Shown here piece by piece: positions 1-10,799 of a stretch of 64,000 nucleotides of DNA (position 1 is its first letter; each line of letters starts with the position of its first letter). The stretch spans positions 21,089,001 to 21,153,000 of the forward strand of contig NC_088921.1 in assembly GCF_038396675.1 (NCBI RefSeq). Reading direction: 5' to 3'. Source of the DNA: Hydra vulgaris. Taxonomy: Eukaryota > Cnidaria > Hydrozoa > Anthoathecata > Hydridae. The translations under genes were made by a program, and so were the position numbers. Under the pieces are notes generated by a model that was given only the letters and a program-made list of their open reading frames with translations, made no database searches and had not been told where the DNA came from.

Positions 1-2922
1 TCAGTAAACAAGAAAACACAAATAAAAATTAGTATTATTGACCCGAAACTAAGTGACCATCGAGCTTTGCTTTGCCAATACCCTGCGGAAACATATAATG
101 AAAAAGGTCCAGGTTACTGGCATCTAAACACAACTTTACTAACAGATAGCCAGTTTAAGGAGAACCTTAAACTTGATTTTGAAAAATTTAAAGAAGAAAA
201 ACATCTATATGAGAATAGTAACCAATGGTGGGACATAGTGAAACATCAAATTAAATCCGTAGCAATTGGCATCTCATCCATAAAACAAAAAGAAAAATAT
301 CGAAAAAAATTTTACCTTGAAAGAATGATTGAGTCTGAAAAACAAAACCTAAACCCAAACAAAGAAAAAATTAAACAACTTAAAACTGAACTGAAAGAGC
401 TCTCTTTTCACTATGGTATATTTATAAGAACAAAGCAAACAATAATTGAAGATAATGAAAAACCGTCTAGAATTCTATTTCATTTGGAAAGAAACAATCA
501 AATTAAAAAAACAATTACAGAAATCAAAAATGATGACCACTTATACACCGATACTGAAAATATTCTTAAGTTAACAAGAAAATACTATAAAACCCTATTT
601 AAAAAACAAGAACTCTGCATAAAAAAACAAAAATCTTTCCTGTCATGCATTAACAACCCCTTAACTAAAGAGCAAAACGCTTATCTGAACATCGACTTCA
701 GCAAAGAAGAGCTTCTAAATGCAGCATTATCTCTAAAAAAAGGAAAAACCCCCGGTATAGATGGACTTCCTGTAGAGTTGTACCAAGAGTACTGGGACAT
801 CTATGGGGAAGAATTCACTCAACTTGCAAACAAAAATATTTTCGAAACAAGTGATGGACTTTCCTGGTCACAAAGATCAGCTCTAATATGCCTCTTACCA
901 AAAGGTGGAGATCTATCAGATTTAAAGAACTGGCGTCCAATATCTTTGCTATGTAGTGATTACAAAATTATCACCAAAGCCTTAGCCATAAGATTATCAA
1001 AAGTTCTGAACACTATTCTTGGCACCTCACAAACATGCTCCGTTCCTGGCCGGAATATATTCTCTAACATATTTCTGGTCAGAGACCTTATTCAATACAC
1101 AAATGATAAAAACATCAAAAGCTAAATTCTTACAATAGATCAAGAAAAAGCTTTTGATAAAATTGATCGAAACTTTCTAATACAAGTTTTAGAAAAATAT
1201 AATTTAGGAAAAAAATTCACAAATGCAATAAAACAAACGCTAAAAAATAACCAATCGTTAATATATAACAACGGGTTCATGAGTAAACCATTCCCAATCA
1301 ATAAAGGTGTCAGGCAGGGTGATCCAATATCCTTAATGCTGTACTGCATGGCTGTCGAACCTTTAGCAATTCGATTAAGAAACAATCAAAAAATAGATGG
1401 TATTCCACTGCCTGGTACTAAATTCAAACTAAAAGTTATGCAATACGCTGATGATACCACAATGTTCATGAGTAGCTCGAATTCAGTAATTGAAGCTTTC
1501 AAAACACTAGATCAATTCCAGGAAGCTTCCGGATCTAATATAAATAAAACTAAAACCAAAGCACTGGCACTAGGAGGCTTCAATTACTTAGAATACGAAA
1601 ACACAACTACTGCTTTAATGCAAACCAACTTTAACATTAATTGGTCGAATTTGTATGGTATAAAAATATTAGGTATACACTTCCATACTGACCTTGCATA
1701 TACGGCCAACATAAATTGGAATATGGCCTTTGAAAATTTTCAAAAAAAAGCAAAATCCTTTAAATACCGCAATGTTTCCCTCAGATGCAAAGCAATATTC
1801 CTAAACACGCTAGCTCTGTCTAAAATTTGGTTCGTTGCAAATGTTTTTCCGACAAATATAATAACACTTAAACAAATAAAAAAAACAATATCAGCTTATA
1901 TTTGGCAGAGTGAACACGCCGAACCAATTAAAAGAGACATCCTTAATTTACCAACAGATATTGGTGGACTTGGAATTCTAGACACAGAAAGGCAATGTCT
2001 AGCCCTGAGAATGAAGCACGCTTTAAACATGAAAGAATGTCAAAATCCACACGAACTCTACTACATACAAAATTACTTCTTAGCATACTCTTTTACTAAA
2101 TTTGCCAAACTATATTATCCCCAATGGTTATTCCTAACAGAAAACAAATTTCCGAAATCCCTACAAGACCCACCATTCTACTATAAAGATATTATAGACA
2201 CCTTTAAACTATCAAACGAAATATTTAAAATCAACAAAATAACATCAAAAAATCTATATATCCACTTGCTGAAAGCAGAAGATAACCCAAGCATCAAAAA
2301 AGTACAAATAAAATGGGAAGTTAAACTTCAAAGGAACCTACCTTGGAAAAAAATATGGCTACAAAACTTTAAATCATATGCACAAGGCCCGTGCAAAAAC
2401 ACACTTTGGAGAATTCTGACAGACTCGTTACCAACTTTTGAAAAAATAAAAAAGTGGAACAAAAATCGAGGACGAGGAAACACAGCCTGTAAAGTTTGTG
2501 GTAAAAATGAGGACACATTGCACCCCTTCATTTCATGTAAGATCGCAAGAAGTGTGTGGCTAGCTTTCAAAAACATTTACGAAAAACTTATCCCAGAACA
2601 AAAGTTTAACACAGTTCATACAGTTTTTCTAATAAACACAGAAAACCTACCAAAAAACAACTTTACAGCAAAAATTGTAACAACACTAACAAATATAATC
2701 ACAACGGAGCTATGGAGAGCTAGAAACAAAAATGTAAAAGAAAAAAAAAACACAACATCAAAAACAATAATAGCAAAAATTAAAAACGAAATTAAATATT
2801 TATGGGAAATCAAATACAATAAATATGTCAAAATTAAACAAATCAACATATTCAATGACACATTCTGTATGAATAATGCAATAAGCAATATAAATAATAA
2901 CTCTCTGGTCTTCACCATTTAG
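1..2922 (+). pseudogene. E1 ORF2 (APE C-terminus, RT, zinc knuckle), one in-frame stop
   Basis: The frame is open from base 1 and starts near the end of the endonuclease domain (SDHRAL, about bases 49-66). Reverse transcriptase follows, with TPGIDGLPVE, NWRPISLLCSDYK, GVRQGDPISLMLYC and the catalytic YADD at about 1444. A CX2CX7HX4C knuckle starts at 2488. The only break is a TAA at 1123-1125, where sister copy E9 has a Phe codon, so the lesion is a recent nonsense change. The C-terminal 547 codons after it are intact. The product would copy the element RNA at a nicked U2 gene by target-primed reverse transcription. Confidence 0.92.
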
Positions 2923-3122
2923 ATAAATAAAAACTCTACAAATGTAAACATATAAATAAATAAAGTTTCTTACACCATCTTAATAAATGAAAGTACAACT
3001 AATGTCACATCAAATAGTTACATTATATACATCCTATAGAATGTATTCACAATTTAATAAAAAATAAAACTTAACAAGCGACATAACAAAATAATTAAAA
3101 AAAAAAAAAAAAAAAAAAAAAA
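1..3122 (+). mobile_element. E1: two-ORF U2-targeting LINE, family A, 5' part outside window
   Basis: This is the 3' portion of a Keno-like (Tx1/L1-clade) non-LTR retrotransposon. It holds most of ORF2, a 175-bp AT-rich 3' UTR and a poly(A) tail (about 3097-3122). U2 nt 36 onward follows the tail directly. It is nearly identical to E9 and E18, so the family has moved recently. The first 611 bp match the last 611 bp of the window (E18) with a few substitutions, so they are separate copies. Family A lacks the structured 3' UTR hairpins of families B and D. Confidence 0.93.
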
Positions 3123-3500
3123 GTATCTGTTCTTATCAGTTTAATATCTGGTACGCCGGCACAGTCCGGCTCATATATTAATCTGATTTTTGGCATTAGG
3201 TCATGGGATCATAGGTTTACCTTGCCCTGACCACGGGTTGCCTCGGCTTTGCACTACTGCTGAGCGCGGCCCAGATTGGAAAAAAGAAAATATCTTCACT
3301 TTCAGAGTGTCTAACATCGCTAATGGTCTCAGCTGCTGCTGCTGATGATGCTGCTGATGATGACGACGACGAAAATGATTAGACGTTCTAATTCAAACCA
3401 CAAGTACATTGTTGAAGACGGCGTCAGTCCGACTATGTCTGCAGTGTTCAGTTATCGCTTCTCGGCCTAATGGCTAAGATCAAGTGTAGTATCTGTTCTT
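3123..3500 (+). repeat. U2 array unit: U2 3' fragment, spacer, next U2 5' fragment
   Basis: U2 nt 36-187 is at 3123-3274, beginning with the 12-bp target duplication. The spacer is 3275-3453. The next U2 gene starts at 3454 and is cut after nt 47 at 3500 by E2. Visible U2 parts are stem IIb (GCCGG/CCGGC), Sm site GATTTTTGG, and a stem-loop IV with CTCGGC/GCTGAG around TTTGCACTACT. The spacer has an A-rich 3'-box-like stretch just after U2, a CTG/GAT trinucleotide tract, and a candidate snRNA promoter element. Confidence 0.93.
3389..3408 (+). promoter_or_regulatory. Candidate proximal sequence element of the U2 promoter
   Basis: TAATTCAAACCACAAGTA lies at about -65 to -46 from U2 +1 (3454). 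This is the place and rough composition of insect-type PSEA boxes of Pol II snRNA genes. It is repeated unchanged in nearly every unit of the array. The assignment rests on position and partial similarity only. Confidence 0.4.
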
Positions 3501-3506
3501 GATTTT

Positions 3507-3521
3507 GGCCGAGGCAGCGAT
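3507..3521 (+). other. 5' UTR box complementary to the U2 5' end
   Basis: GGCCGAG-GC-AGCGA can pair with U2 nt 2-14 (TCGCT-T-CTCGGCC) as 5+7 bp around a small internal loop. Equivalent boxes sit near the 5' end of most other elements (37691, 55731, 43629, 17201, 24675). Confidence 0.5.
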
Positions 3522-3592
3522 TTTTAAAGTGAATATAGTGATTTGGTTGTTTTTTTTTAATATAGATATTAGTTTTTGATTGGTTTTACTGG

Positions 3593-4756
3593 ATGATGAC
3601 GTCACCGGAACAAGTCAAGGATTTATTAGAGAAAATGGAAGTAGTACATGCTGGTGTTGTACCGTTTCACGACGAATTCGAGCCGAGCTACAGCACCGAT
3701 GAGGATGAAGATGACGCGGACCAGCAGGACCACCGAAAAATAAGGGACGCGGAAGCCCTACCCGAAATTCCGAAAAAATCGTACGCAAGCGTAACTACCC
3801 AAAGTATTAGTAACACCTTTAAAAAGCAATTATCGAGAACCCTTCTTACCGTAATTGGAAAACGAATATCTTCCTACGATGTGTTAGTGGCATTAGAGGA
3901 AGCAAACCTGGATGACCACCTTGAAGGTTTTCAGTTTATCCGTAACAACAGGGTTATGGAAATTGTGATGAAAACCGACCAAGCGAGAAACTTCCTACTT
4001 GAGAAGGGACTCACTATTGGCGGCACTCATTACTTGTTCCAAAAGTCTAACCCCGAAAGAGAACCGAGCACACTAATGCATGTTTCTGTGTTCGGACTCC
4101 CAATTGAGAGTAAAGAACTCAAAGTCGGGAATATTTTCGAACAGTTGGGCTATGGACGGCATGTTTTGACCAAACCTGTCATGAGAACGACGCTGAAGGG
4201 AAAACTTTACTTCACCGGAATTCTCGTGGCAGTCATGGAGAACATGCCGAAACCAATGCCCACCAGCATGGAAGTTATGGGGTACAAGATAAGACTGCTC
4301 CATAACGGACAAGAAAGGAACGTACAACGAAAGGAAACACCAAAGGCGCAACATCCCGAAACACCATCTACTTTGACGGAAGCCAAGAAAGACACTGCAG
4401 CACCGTCTCCACCACCACCACAAGTCGAAACTTTAATGGAAATTCCCCAAACAACTGCTCCTCCGAATAATGTTGAACCAACACCACCAACCCCATCAAC
4501 AAGTACACTCCAAATAAACCCACAAGAACCAAAGAAGAAACCCGAAGAAACTAACCAAACAAACGAAGACCCCGACGATATGCAGAGCACCCATGACTCT
4601 GACGACTCCACGGTTTTAAACGATAACAAAGAACCCTTCATAACAAAAAAAAACAAAACTAAAAACAAAAAGCGAAAAACACATAAAACAGCCGAAAACG
4701 AGGAACAAACGAAGCGAGTTAATAAAGAAAAAGATGGTACCTTGGGATCAGGGTAA
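3593..4756 (+). CDS. E2 ORF1 protein, RRM-like nucleic-acid-binding
   Basis: This is a 387-residue ORF1 protein, presumed to coat element RNA and form the retrotransposition particle. Residues 1-60 are acidic (Asp/Glu/Ser-rich). A SYASV box near residue 62, shared by all ORF1 proteins here, opens the conserved region. Two RRM-like blocks follow (about 75-150, then VSVFGLPIE to about 245), and a Pro/Thr/Lys-rich tail ends in basic clusters. No CCHC knuckle is visible, unlike many LINE ORF1 proteins. The start is the first ATG of a tandem ATGATG. The frame is uninterrupted although this copy's ORF2 is broken. The RRM call is inferred from sequence pattern only. Confidence 0.85.
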   Translation: MMTSPEQVKDLLEKMEVVHAGVVPFHDEFEPSYSTDEDEDDADQQDHRKIRDAEALPEIPKKSYASVTTQSISNTFKKQLSRTLLTVIGKRISSYDVLVALEEANLDDHLEGFQFIRNNRVMEIVMKTDQARNFLLEKGLTIGGTHYLFQKSNPEREPSTLMHVSVFGLPIESKELKVGNIFEQLGYGRHVLTKPVMRTTLKGKLYFTGILVAVMENMPKPMPTSMEVMGYKIRLLHNGQERNVQRKETPKAQHPETPSTLTEAKKDTAAPSPPPPQVETLMEIPQTTAPPNNVEPTPPTPSTSTLQINPQEPKKKPEETNQTNEDPDDMQSTHDSDDSTVLNDNKEPFITKKNKTKNKKRKTHKTAENEEQTKRVNKEKDGTLGSG

Positions 4757-4896
4757 TTTATTCTTTTGTTATTTACTATTTTTTTCTTTACTTTATTGAT
4801 ATGCGCGCGTTTGAAAACCTAATTCATGTCTTTTGAAAACTTTTTTAACTTCAAATTTGAATTTAAATGTTTTTTTTTTTGCTGTTTTAAAAAAAA

Positions 4897-7800
4897 ATGT
4901 ACGTAAGAATTCTCACGCTAAATGTAAATGGTCTCCAAACTGAGACCAAAAGCAACAAAATTTTTCGATTTCTAAATAATTCGGACTATGACGTAATATG
5001 CTTACAAGAAACGCATAGTTCCGAACAAAATCATTTGAAATGGTCGAATGAATGGAAACACCAAACTCAAGGAAGTTCTCTTTGGAATAATGGGAACCAA
5101 AAAGAGCGCGGTGTGGCCATTTTAACCAAAAAAGAAATTATTTTTAACGAAATTACACAAGATGAAAACGGGAGAATTCTTGCTACAAATTTAAAACTGA
5201 AAAATTTTGTAATCAGAATAATTAATTTATTCGGACCCAATGATCCGCAACAAAAGGAAAATTTTTTTAAACAAATTGGAAAACACGCGCGTGGATCCGA
5301 TTATATGATCCTAACGGGAGACTTCAACATGGTTGAAAACCCACAACTAGACAGGGAAGGGGGTGACCTATTTAATAAAAACAACACTCCAGGTAAAGCC
5401 AAATTGAATTTTTTTTGCGAAAAATTCGATTTGGTTGATATATACAGGAAAATTAACCCAAATAAAATTGAATATACATACGAAAAATTAGATCAAAGTT
5501 TCAAAAGTAGAATTGACAGAATTTATGTACCTTTGACAATCTCAAGTGACAGCGAATGCGCGATTATAGAAAACAAAATCAGTGACCACAAAGCCTTCGG
5601 CTGCACTCTTAAACTTGAAAAAATAAAAGAGAGAGGCCCGGGCTACTGGCACTTGAATGTTAGTCTCTTAAGCGACCGCGTTTTCAAAGAAAAATTAAAA
5701 AAAGATTTTGAAGAAGAAAAAACAAAAAAATTATATTACTCTAATAGCAATCAATGGTGGGACATCACAAAGTCCCGCATAAAGTCGATTGCTATAGAAG
5801 CGTCAAAAGCGAAAAAGCGCCAACTAAAAAGTAAACAAATAAATTTGCGACAAAAAATTGACGAGGAAAATCAAAAACAGGAGAGAGACTTGGAAACACT
5901 TGAAGACCTAAAATCTGAGCTTCAAGAACTCCTTTGCGACGGGGGCGTGTTCGTGAGGACGAAACAAACTCTCGCAGAGGAAGGCGAAAAACCTTCCAAG
6001 GCTCTCTTCTAAATGGAAAAAAACAACCAAAAAAAAAAGATTATAAGAGAAATAAAAGACGGTGACACCGTTCACACGGACACCGTCAAAATACTAAAAA
6101 CAATTAGAAAATTTTATAAAAACCTTTACAAAACAAAACCTCTCAATAAAGAAAAGCAAAATACATTTTTGGCAAACATTAAAACATCCCTTACGGACGA
6201 CCAAAATGCTTTTTTAAACATTCCCTTTAGCAGCGAGGAGCTTTACAACGCTGCCATGTCCCTAAACAAAGGCAAAACACCAGGAATAGACGGCCTCCCG
6301 GCAGAGTTCTATCAAGAATGCTGGGATATTTACGGAGAAGAACTTACCGATCTCATGAACGGTAATGTCTTCGATGTAAATAACGAGCTGTCGTGGTCGC
6401 AGAGAACGGCGCTGATTAGTCTCCTTCCAAAAGAGGGTGATCTGACGGCGCTGCAAAACTGGAGACCAATATCCCTGCTGTGCGCGGATTACAAAATAAT
6501 CACTAAAGCCCTCGCCTTGAGGTTGTCAAAGGTACTTGATAAAATTCTCGGACCGTCTCAAACGTGCTCGGTACCGGAAAGGAATATCTTCTCCAATCTT
6601 TTCCTGGTCAGAGACCTAATACAGTACACTAACGAAAAGAACATAGATAGTGTACTGATTACAATCGACCAGGAAAAAGCATTTGACAAAATTGATAGAA
6701 ATTTTCTTTTTAAAACTTTGGAAAAATTTAACCTGGGCAAAAATTTTATAACAGCAATAACGCAAACCATGAAAAACTCCCATTCAATTATAATAAACAA
6801 CGGCTATTTGAGTAAGCCCTTCAGTATCAGCAGAGGAGTTCGCCAAGGCGATCCCATCTCCCTCATGCTATACTGCCTGGCAGTGGAATCGCTGGCCCTA
6901 GACATCAGAAACAATCCTGATGTGGACGGCATTCCTCTGCCGGGAACAAAAAATAAACTAAAAGTAATGCAATACGCTGATGACACCACTATTTTCCTGA
7001 GGAACCCGAAGTCCATCGAATGCGTTTTTAAAACGCTAGATGACTTCGAGGAAGCCTCGGGATCAAATATTAATAAAAACAAGACCAAGGCTCTGGCGTT
7101 AGGCGGATTCAATTACATACACTATGAAAACATGGCCAGAGTGTTAAATCAAAAGCTATTTAACATAACCTGGTGCAACGCATCAGGTATCAAAGTATTA
7201 GGAATAACATTCCACACTGACCTTGCTTTTACCGCAAGCATTAATTGGCAGAAAGCCGTTGAGAGCTTTAAAAAGAAAATCAAAAGCTTTAGATACCGGA
7301 ACATATCTTAAAGATGCAAGGGTGTTTTTGTAAACACTCTTGCACTCTCCAAGGTATGGTTCGTGGCCAACGGCTTCCCAATTAATGAAACCACCGCCAA
7401 AAGGATTAAAAAAGAAATATCAGCGTACCTTTGGCAAAGCGAATACGCGCAACCCATCAAAAGCGACATTTTAAATTTACCAATTGATAAAGGAGGACTA
7501 GGCATCCTTGACACTAAAATGCAATGCCTAGCCCTGCGAACAAAACACTTATTCAAAATTAAAGAACAAGAAAACTGCCACGAGACTTGTTTCATCCAAA
7601 AATACTATCTGGCGCATCATCTGGCGAAACACGCGCGAATCAAATGCCCACTATGGTTGTTCCTCACGAGTAACAACTTCCCAAAAGCAATAGGCGAAAT
7701 TCCTTTTTACTATAAAGACGTGATTGAAACAATTAAAGCGAACAAGCAAATCTTTGAAATTAAATGTAAAAGCGCCAAAAATTTTCGCGCGCATCTCGCT

Positions 7801-8451
7801 AAAGCAAATGAAAACCCAAACTTGCTGAAAATCCAAACTGCATGGGATACAAAACTTCAAAAAGCTCTTCCATGGAAAAAAATATGGGAACGAAGTTTCG
7901 TGTCCTATGCCAGTGGCCCTAATAAAAACACCCTCTGGAGAGCACTAACGAACTCACTCCCAACTTTGGAAAAGTTTTAGAGTTGGAGGAAAAACAGAGG
8001 GCGCGGTAACGCAAACTGTAAAACATGCGGATCACTCGAAAACACACTTCACCCTTTTATCCACTGCAAGAAAGCTCGATCAGTGTGGAAGGCTTTCAAA
8101 AACACCTATGAAAAACTAATTCCTCAAGAAAATTTTAACATTGTTCGGGCTGTCTTTCAAACAAATACGGAACATTTGCCAAAGAAAGACAACACCGCAA
8201 AAATTGCAACCACTCTTGCCCACGTAATAACTTCACGGTTATGGTGGGCAAGAAACATGAAGGTTAAAGAGAACAAAGTTATACCCTCTGCAAGAATTGT
8301 AGAGGGTATAAAAGCCGAAATTAAAGCTATATGGAAAACAATGTACAACAAACACCTAAGAGAAAATAATGTGGAAAAATTCCACGAAATATTTTCAATA
8401 AACGGTGCCATCAGCGAAAATAATAACGGAAATTTAAATTTCTTGTTATAG
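4897..8451 (+). pseudogene. E2 ORF2 (APE endonuclease, RT, zinc knuckle), three stops
   Basis: A single continuous frame holds the whole polyprotein but has in-frame stops at 6010-6012, 7309-7311 and 7978-7980; E12 has sense codons at each place. The endonuclease keeps NVNGLQ, QETH, GDFNMVENP and SDHKAF. The RT has TPGIDGLPAE, GVRQGDPISLMLYC and YADD. A knuckle lies in the segment after the third stop. ORF2 starts 140 bp after ORF1. This copy cannot make a full protein. Confidence 0.93.
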
Positions 8452-8992
8452 AAAAAGGGTTTTCAACCATGTTTTAAATAAGTATATTTATTTTTTTTTG
8501 TTACGAAAAAGCATGTCCCCAGCAGCCCCTGTGGGTGCGACGGACATGCGTATATTTTATAAATGCGAGGCTTAATGGCCAGCACAATATATTTTAAACC
8601 TCACGGAAAAATCACGAACATGTCCTGCAAAGCCCGGTGGCAATGATGGATGTGTGTATTTTTTATAACAGCCTGGGGTAATAGCCAGGCATATATATTT
8701 TAAACTCGGAAATATTTTATTCTTTAAAATTTCTTTAAAAAACCTGTTGTGGTTTAATTTCGATTTTTTTTCGTTTTTCGACTTTTCGATTTTCGTTTTG
8801 TTTCCTATAGCCACAATAGTTTTAAATAAAAATAAAAAATTAAAAACAGAAGCAAAATACTGTCTTAGAAAAGCAAAGGAAAAATAAATAATATTGAAAA
8901 AATCTCCCCCCCTCATTGTATATTGTCCCCTGTTGTAAATATTTATTAATGAAATATATGTAATTATGTTAAAAAAAAAAAAAAAAAAAAAA
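8452..8992 (+). other. E2 3' UTR with paired hairpin modules
   Basis: Four structures can be read. Stem GCATGTCC/GGACATGC spans 8511-8549, and a small hairpin around GGCTTAATGGCC follows at 8564-8584. A degenerate repeat of the first stem lies at 8618-8655, and GCCTGG/CCAGGC at 8671-8690. Then TTGTGG (8747) pairs with CCACAA (8811-8816) across a loop rich in TTTCG. E12 and E13 keep the same set with compensatory changes. This suggests a selected RNA structure, perhaps for recognition by the ORF2 protein or for stability. Confidence 0.65.
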
Positions 8993-9370
8993 GTATCTGT
9001 TCTTATCAGTTTAATATCTGGTACGCCGGCACAGTCCGGCTCATATATTAATCTGATTTTTGGCATTAGGTCATGGGATCATAGGTTTACCTTGCCCTGA
9101 CCACGGGTTGCCTCGGCTTTGCACCACTGCTGAGCGCGGCCCAGATTGGAAAAAAGAAAATATCTTCACTTTCAGAGTGTCTAACATCGCTAATGGTCTC
9201 AGCTGCTGCTGCTGATGATGCTGCTGATGATGACGACGACGAAAATGATTAGACGTTCTAATTCAAACCACAAGTACATTGTTGAAGACGGCGTCAGTCC
9301 GACTATGTCTGCAGTGTTCAGTTATCGCTTCTCGGCCTAATGGCTAAGATCAAGTGTAGTATCTGTTCTT
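8993..9370 (+). repeat. U2 array unit between E2 and E3
   Basis: U2 nt 36-187 is at 8993-9144 (GCACCACTG in stem-loop IV, one change from the array norm), spacer 9145-9323, and the next U2 5' fragment (nt 1-47) at 9324-9370. Confidence 0.93.
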
Positions 9371-9398
9371 ATCGCTTCTCGGCCTAATGGCTAAGATC
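9371..9398 (+). repeat. Captured U2 head (nt 1-28) at the 5' end of E3
   Basis: These 28 bases repeat U2 from its exact +1 to ...CTAAGATC, and family-C 5' UTR follows. The same nt-28 boundary is the 5' junction of E9, E13 and E18. The simplest reading is that the donor copy sat after U2 nt 28 and its RNA began at U2 +1. Confidence 0.85.
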
Positions 9399-9593
9399 CT
9401 CTGGTGTTAGTTTGAGACAGCGACTATAATAAAAGGTCTATTGGCCTTATATATAGTACTAGTATAGCTTAATATAGTTTTGTATAGTTACGGTGCCCTA
9501 TCCACGGGTTGCTTACTCCTAATAAGTAATAGGTTCACTCGACGTCATTATTAGTTGTAAGTGATAATAGATTTAATAAAATCCACTTTTGAT
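9399..9593 (+). promoter_or_regulatory. E3 5' UTR with hairpin and U2-like segment
   Basis: It contains GAGACAGCGA (complementary to the U2 5' end), a hairpin AAGGTC-TATT-GGCCTT, and CCACGGGTTGC at about 9502 followed by a TTACT/AGTAA hairpin. These occur in the same order as in the ORF1-only elements. CCACGGGTTGC also occurs in U2 itself. Confidence 0.5.
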
Positions 9594-10688
9594 ATGGAAA
9601 ATATTATAAATAATAACATAATGGAAATACGCAGGGAACAAACTTCTGCATCTAAAAGCTACGCCCAAGTAGCTACAGGAGAAAGTAATGTTAATTTAAA
9701 ACCATTAAAAAATACCTTACTTTGCTCATTAAATACTACAGCCAATGTAGAAGATATACTTGCTGCTCTGGAAGAGCAAGACTTAGATGTTGACCTTTTT
9801 GGTCTTCAAGTTATTAGAGGAGGAAAGATGGTAGAAATTGTCATGAAGGATGACAAGTCGAAAAATACTCTTCTTGAAAAGGGGTTAAACATTAAAGGGG
9901 AACACTATCGCCTTTTTAATTCAAAACCAAACCGAACACCTAGAACGCCAACAACCCAAAGAAGAACGGTCTCGATCTTCGGTCTTCCACTTGAGTGTGT
10001 AGAGATTGGTGCAGGCGAAGAATTAGAAAACTGTGGATATGGTAAACACATATCTACAAGAACTCTAATGAAAAAAACTCAAAAAAACAAAATTGAATAT
10101 TACTCTGGTATTCTACTTGTAGTATTGGAAAATATGCCTAAGCCAATACCAACCCACATAACCTTAAAAGGGTATAAAGTTAAAATAATCCACAGCGGTC
10201 AAGAAGGGTATATACCACATAAAAAAAAGAATTCATTTGAAGAAAGTGAATATAAAAAAAAAGATAATACAAATAAAGAAAATTCAACTAATGAAATCCT
10301 AAGTACTAATTTTGAAGTAACTAGGATCGAAAAAGATCTAGATGTTGCAGCCACTGAAACTGACGTCCACTTTCAAACCAATGAAATTAAGGTCAATTCA
10401 ACTAATATAATTGAAACACAAACTATGGAGCAGGATATTGAAAATGAAGTGTATATTCATCAAGAACAAGAAGTAAAACAAAGTATACTATATGAGAACG
10501 AATTTATGGGTGAAGAGAATCCATCAGAAGCAATAGATGCAGACACGAACTCATTGCAGGAAGTAGGTACTAATGATAACAATAAAAAGAGAAAAAATAA
10601 CACTGAGAAAAACAAATACACTGAATCTAAACGATCCAATAAGGAATCACTAAATCTTGAAAAATTTAGTGAAAAACAAAAAAATTAA
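9594..10688 (+). CDS. E3 ORF1 protein, RRM-like nucleic-acid-binding
   Basis: The frame is open from 9561, but the first ATG is at 9594 (MENIINNNIM), giving 364 residues. The shared SYAQVA box is near residue 26. Two RRM-like blocks follow, the second opening with VSIFGLPLE, and then IIHSGQE. The tail is long, Lys/Asn/Glu-rich and low in complexity. It lacks the C-terminal CSEEEL/KKAEW module of the ORF1-only elements. ORF2 begins 111 bp downstream across a very A-rich linker. Its role is inferred from the family: binding element RNA. Confidence 0.87.
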   Translation: MENIINNNIMEIRREQTSASKSYAQVATGESNVNLKPLKNTLLCSLNTTANVEDILAALEEQDLDVDLFGLQVIRGGKMVEIVMKDDKSKNTLLEKGLNIKGEHYRLFNSKPNRTPRTPTTQRRTVSIFGLPLECVEIGAGEELENCGYGKHISTRTLMKKTQKNKIEYYSGILLVVLENMPKPIPTHITLKGYKVKIIHSGQEGYIPHKKKNSFEESEYKKKDNTNKENSTNEILSTNFEVTRIEKDLDVAATETDVHFQTNEIKVNSTNIIETQTMEQDIENEVYIHQEQEVKQSILYENEFMGEENPSEAIDADTNSLQEVGTNDNNKKRKNNTEKNKYTESKRSNKESLNLEKFSEKQKN

Positions 10689-10799
10689 AAATAAAAATAA
10701 AAATATAAAACATAAAACCAAACAAAAATATAAAATTCAAAAATATAATAAAAATAAAAACAAAAACTAAACAAAAAAATAAAAACACTTTAGTTAAAA

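Larger units (their letters stand above)
3501..8992 (+). mobile_element. E2: full-length two-ORF U2-targeting LINE, family B
   Basis: E2 is inserted after U2 nt 47 and ends in a poly(A) tail (8971-8992) followed by the 12-bp duplication at 8993-9004. It has a 92-bp 5' UTR, ORF1, ORF2 in a different frame 140 bp downstream, and a 540-bp 3' UTR with several hairpins. It is clearly related to E12 and E17 but diverged, with three stops in ORF2, so it is an older copy. Confidence 0.95.

Noticed and set aside
1-611. Window ends overlapping because of circularity or duplicate assembly
   Set aside because: E1 and E18 are nearly identical here but differ at several bases, fitting two recent copies of one family.
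3331-3378. CTG/GAT trinucleotide tract as a coding or disease-like repeat
   Set aside because: It is a short imperfect spacer tract, the same in every unit with one-copy variation.
9371-9560. HDV-like self-cleaving ribozyme in the 5' UTR, as in R2
   Set aside because: The nested double pseudoknot could not be traced; only simple hairpins and U2 complementarity are visible.
9561-9593. Upstream GTG start of E3 ORF1 (likewise TTG or GTG starts at 17464, 34273, 37767, 43693 and 55807)
   Set aside because: Non-ATG starts are not credible here. The first ATG in each frame aligns with the family N-terminus.
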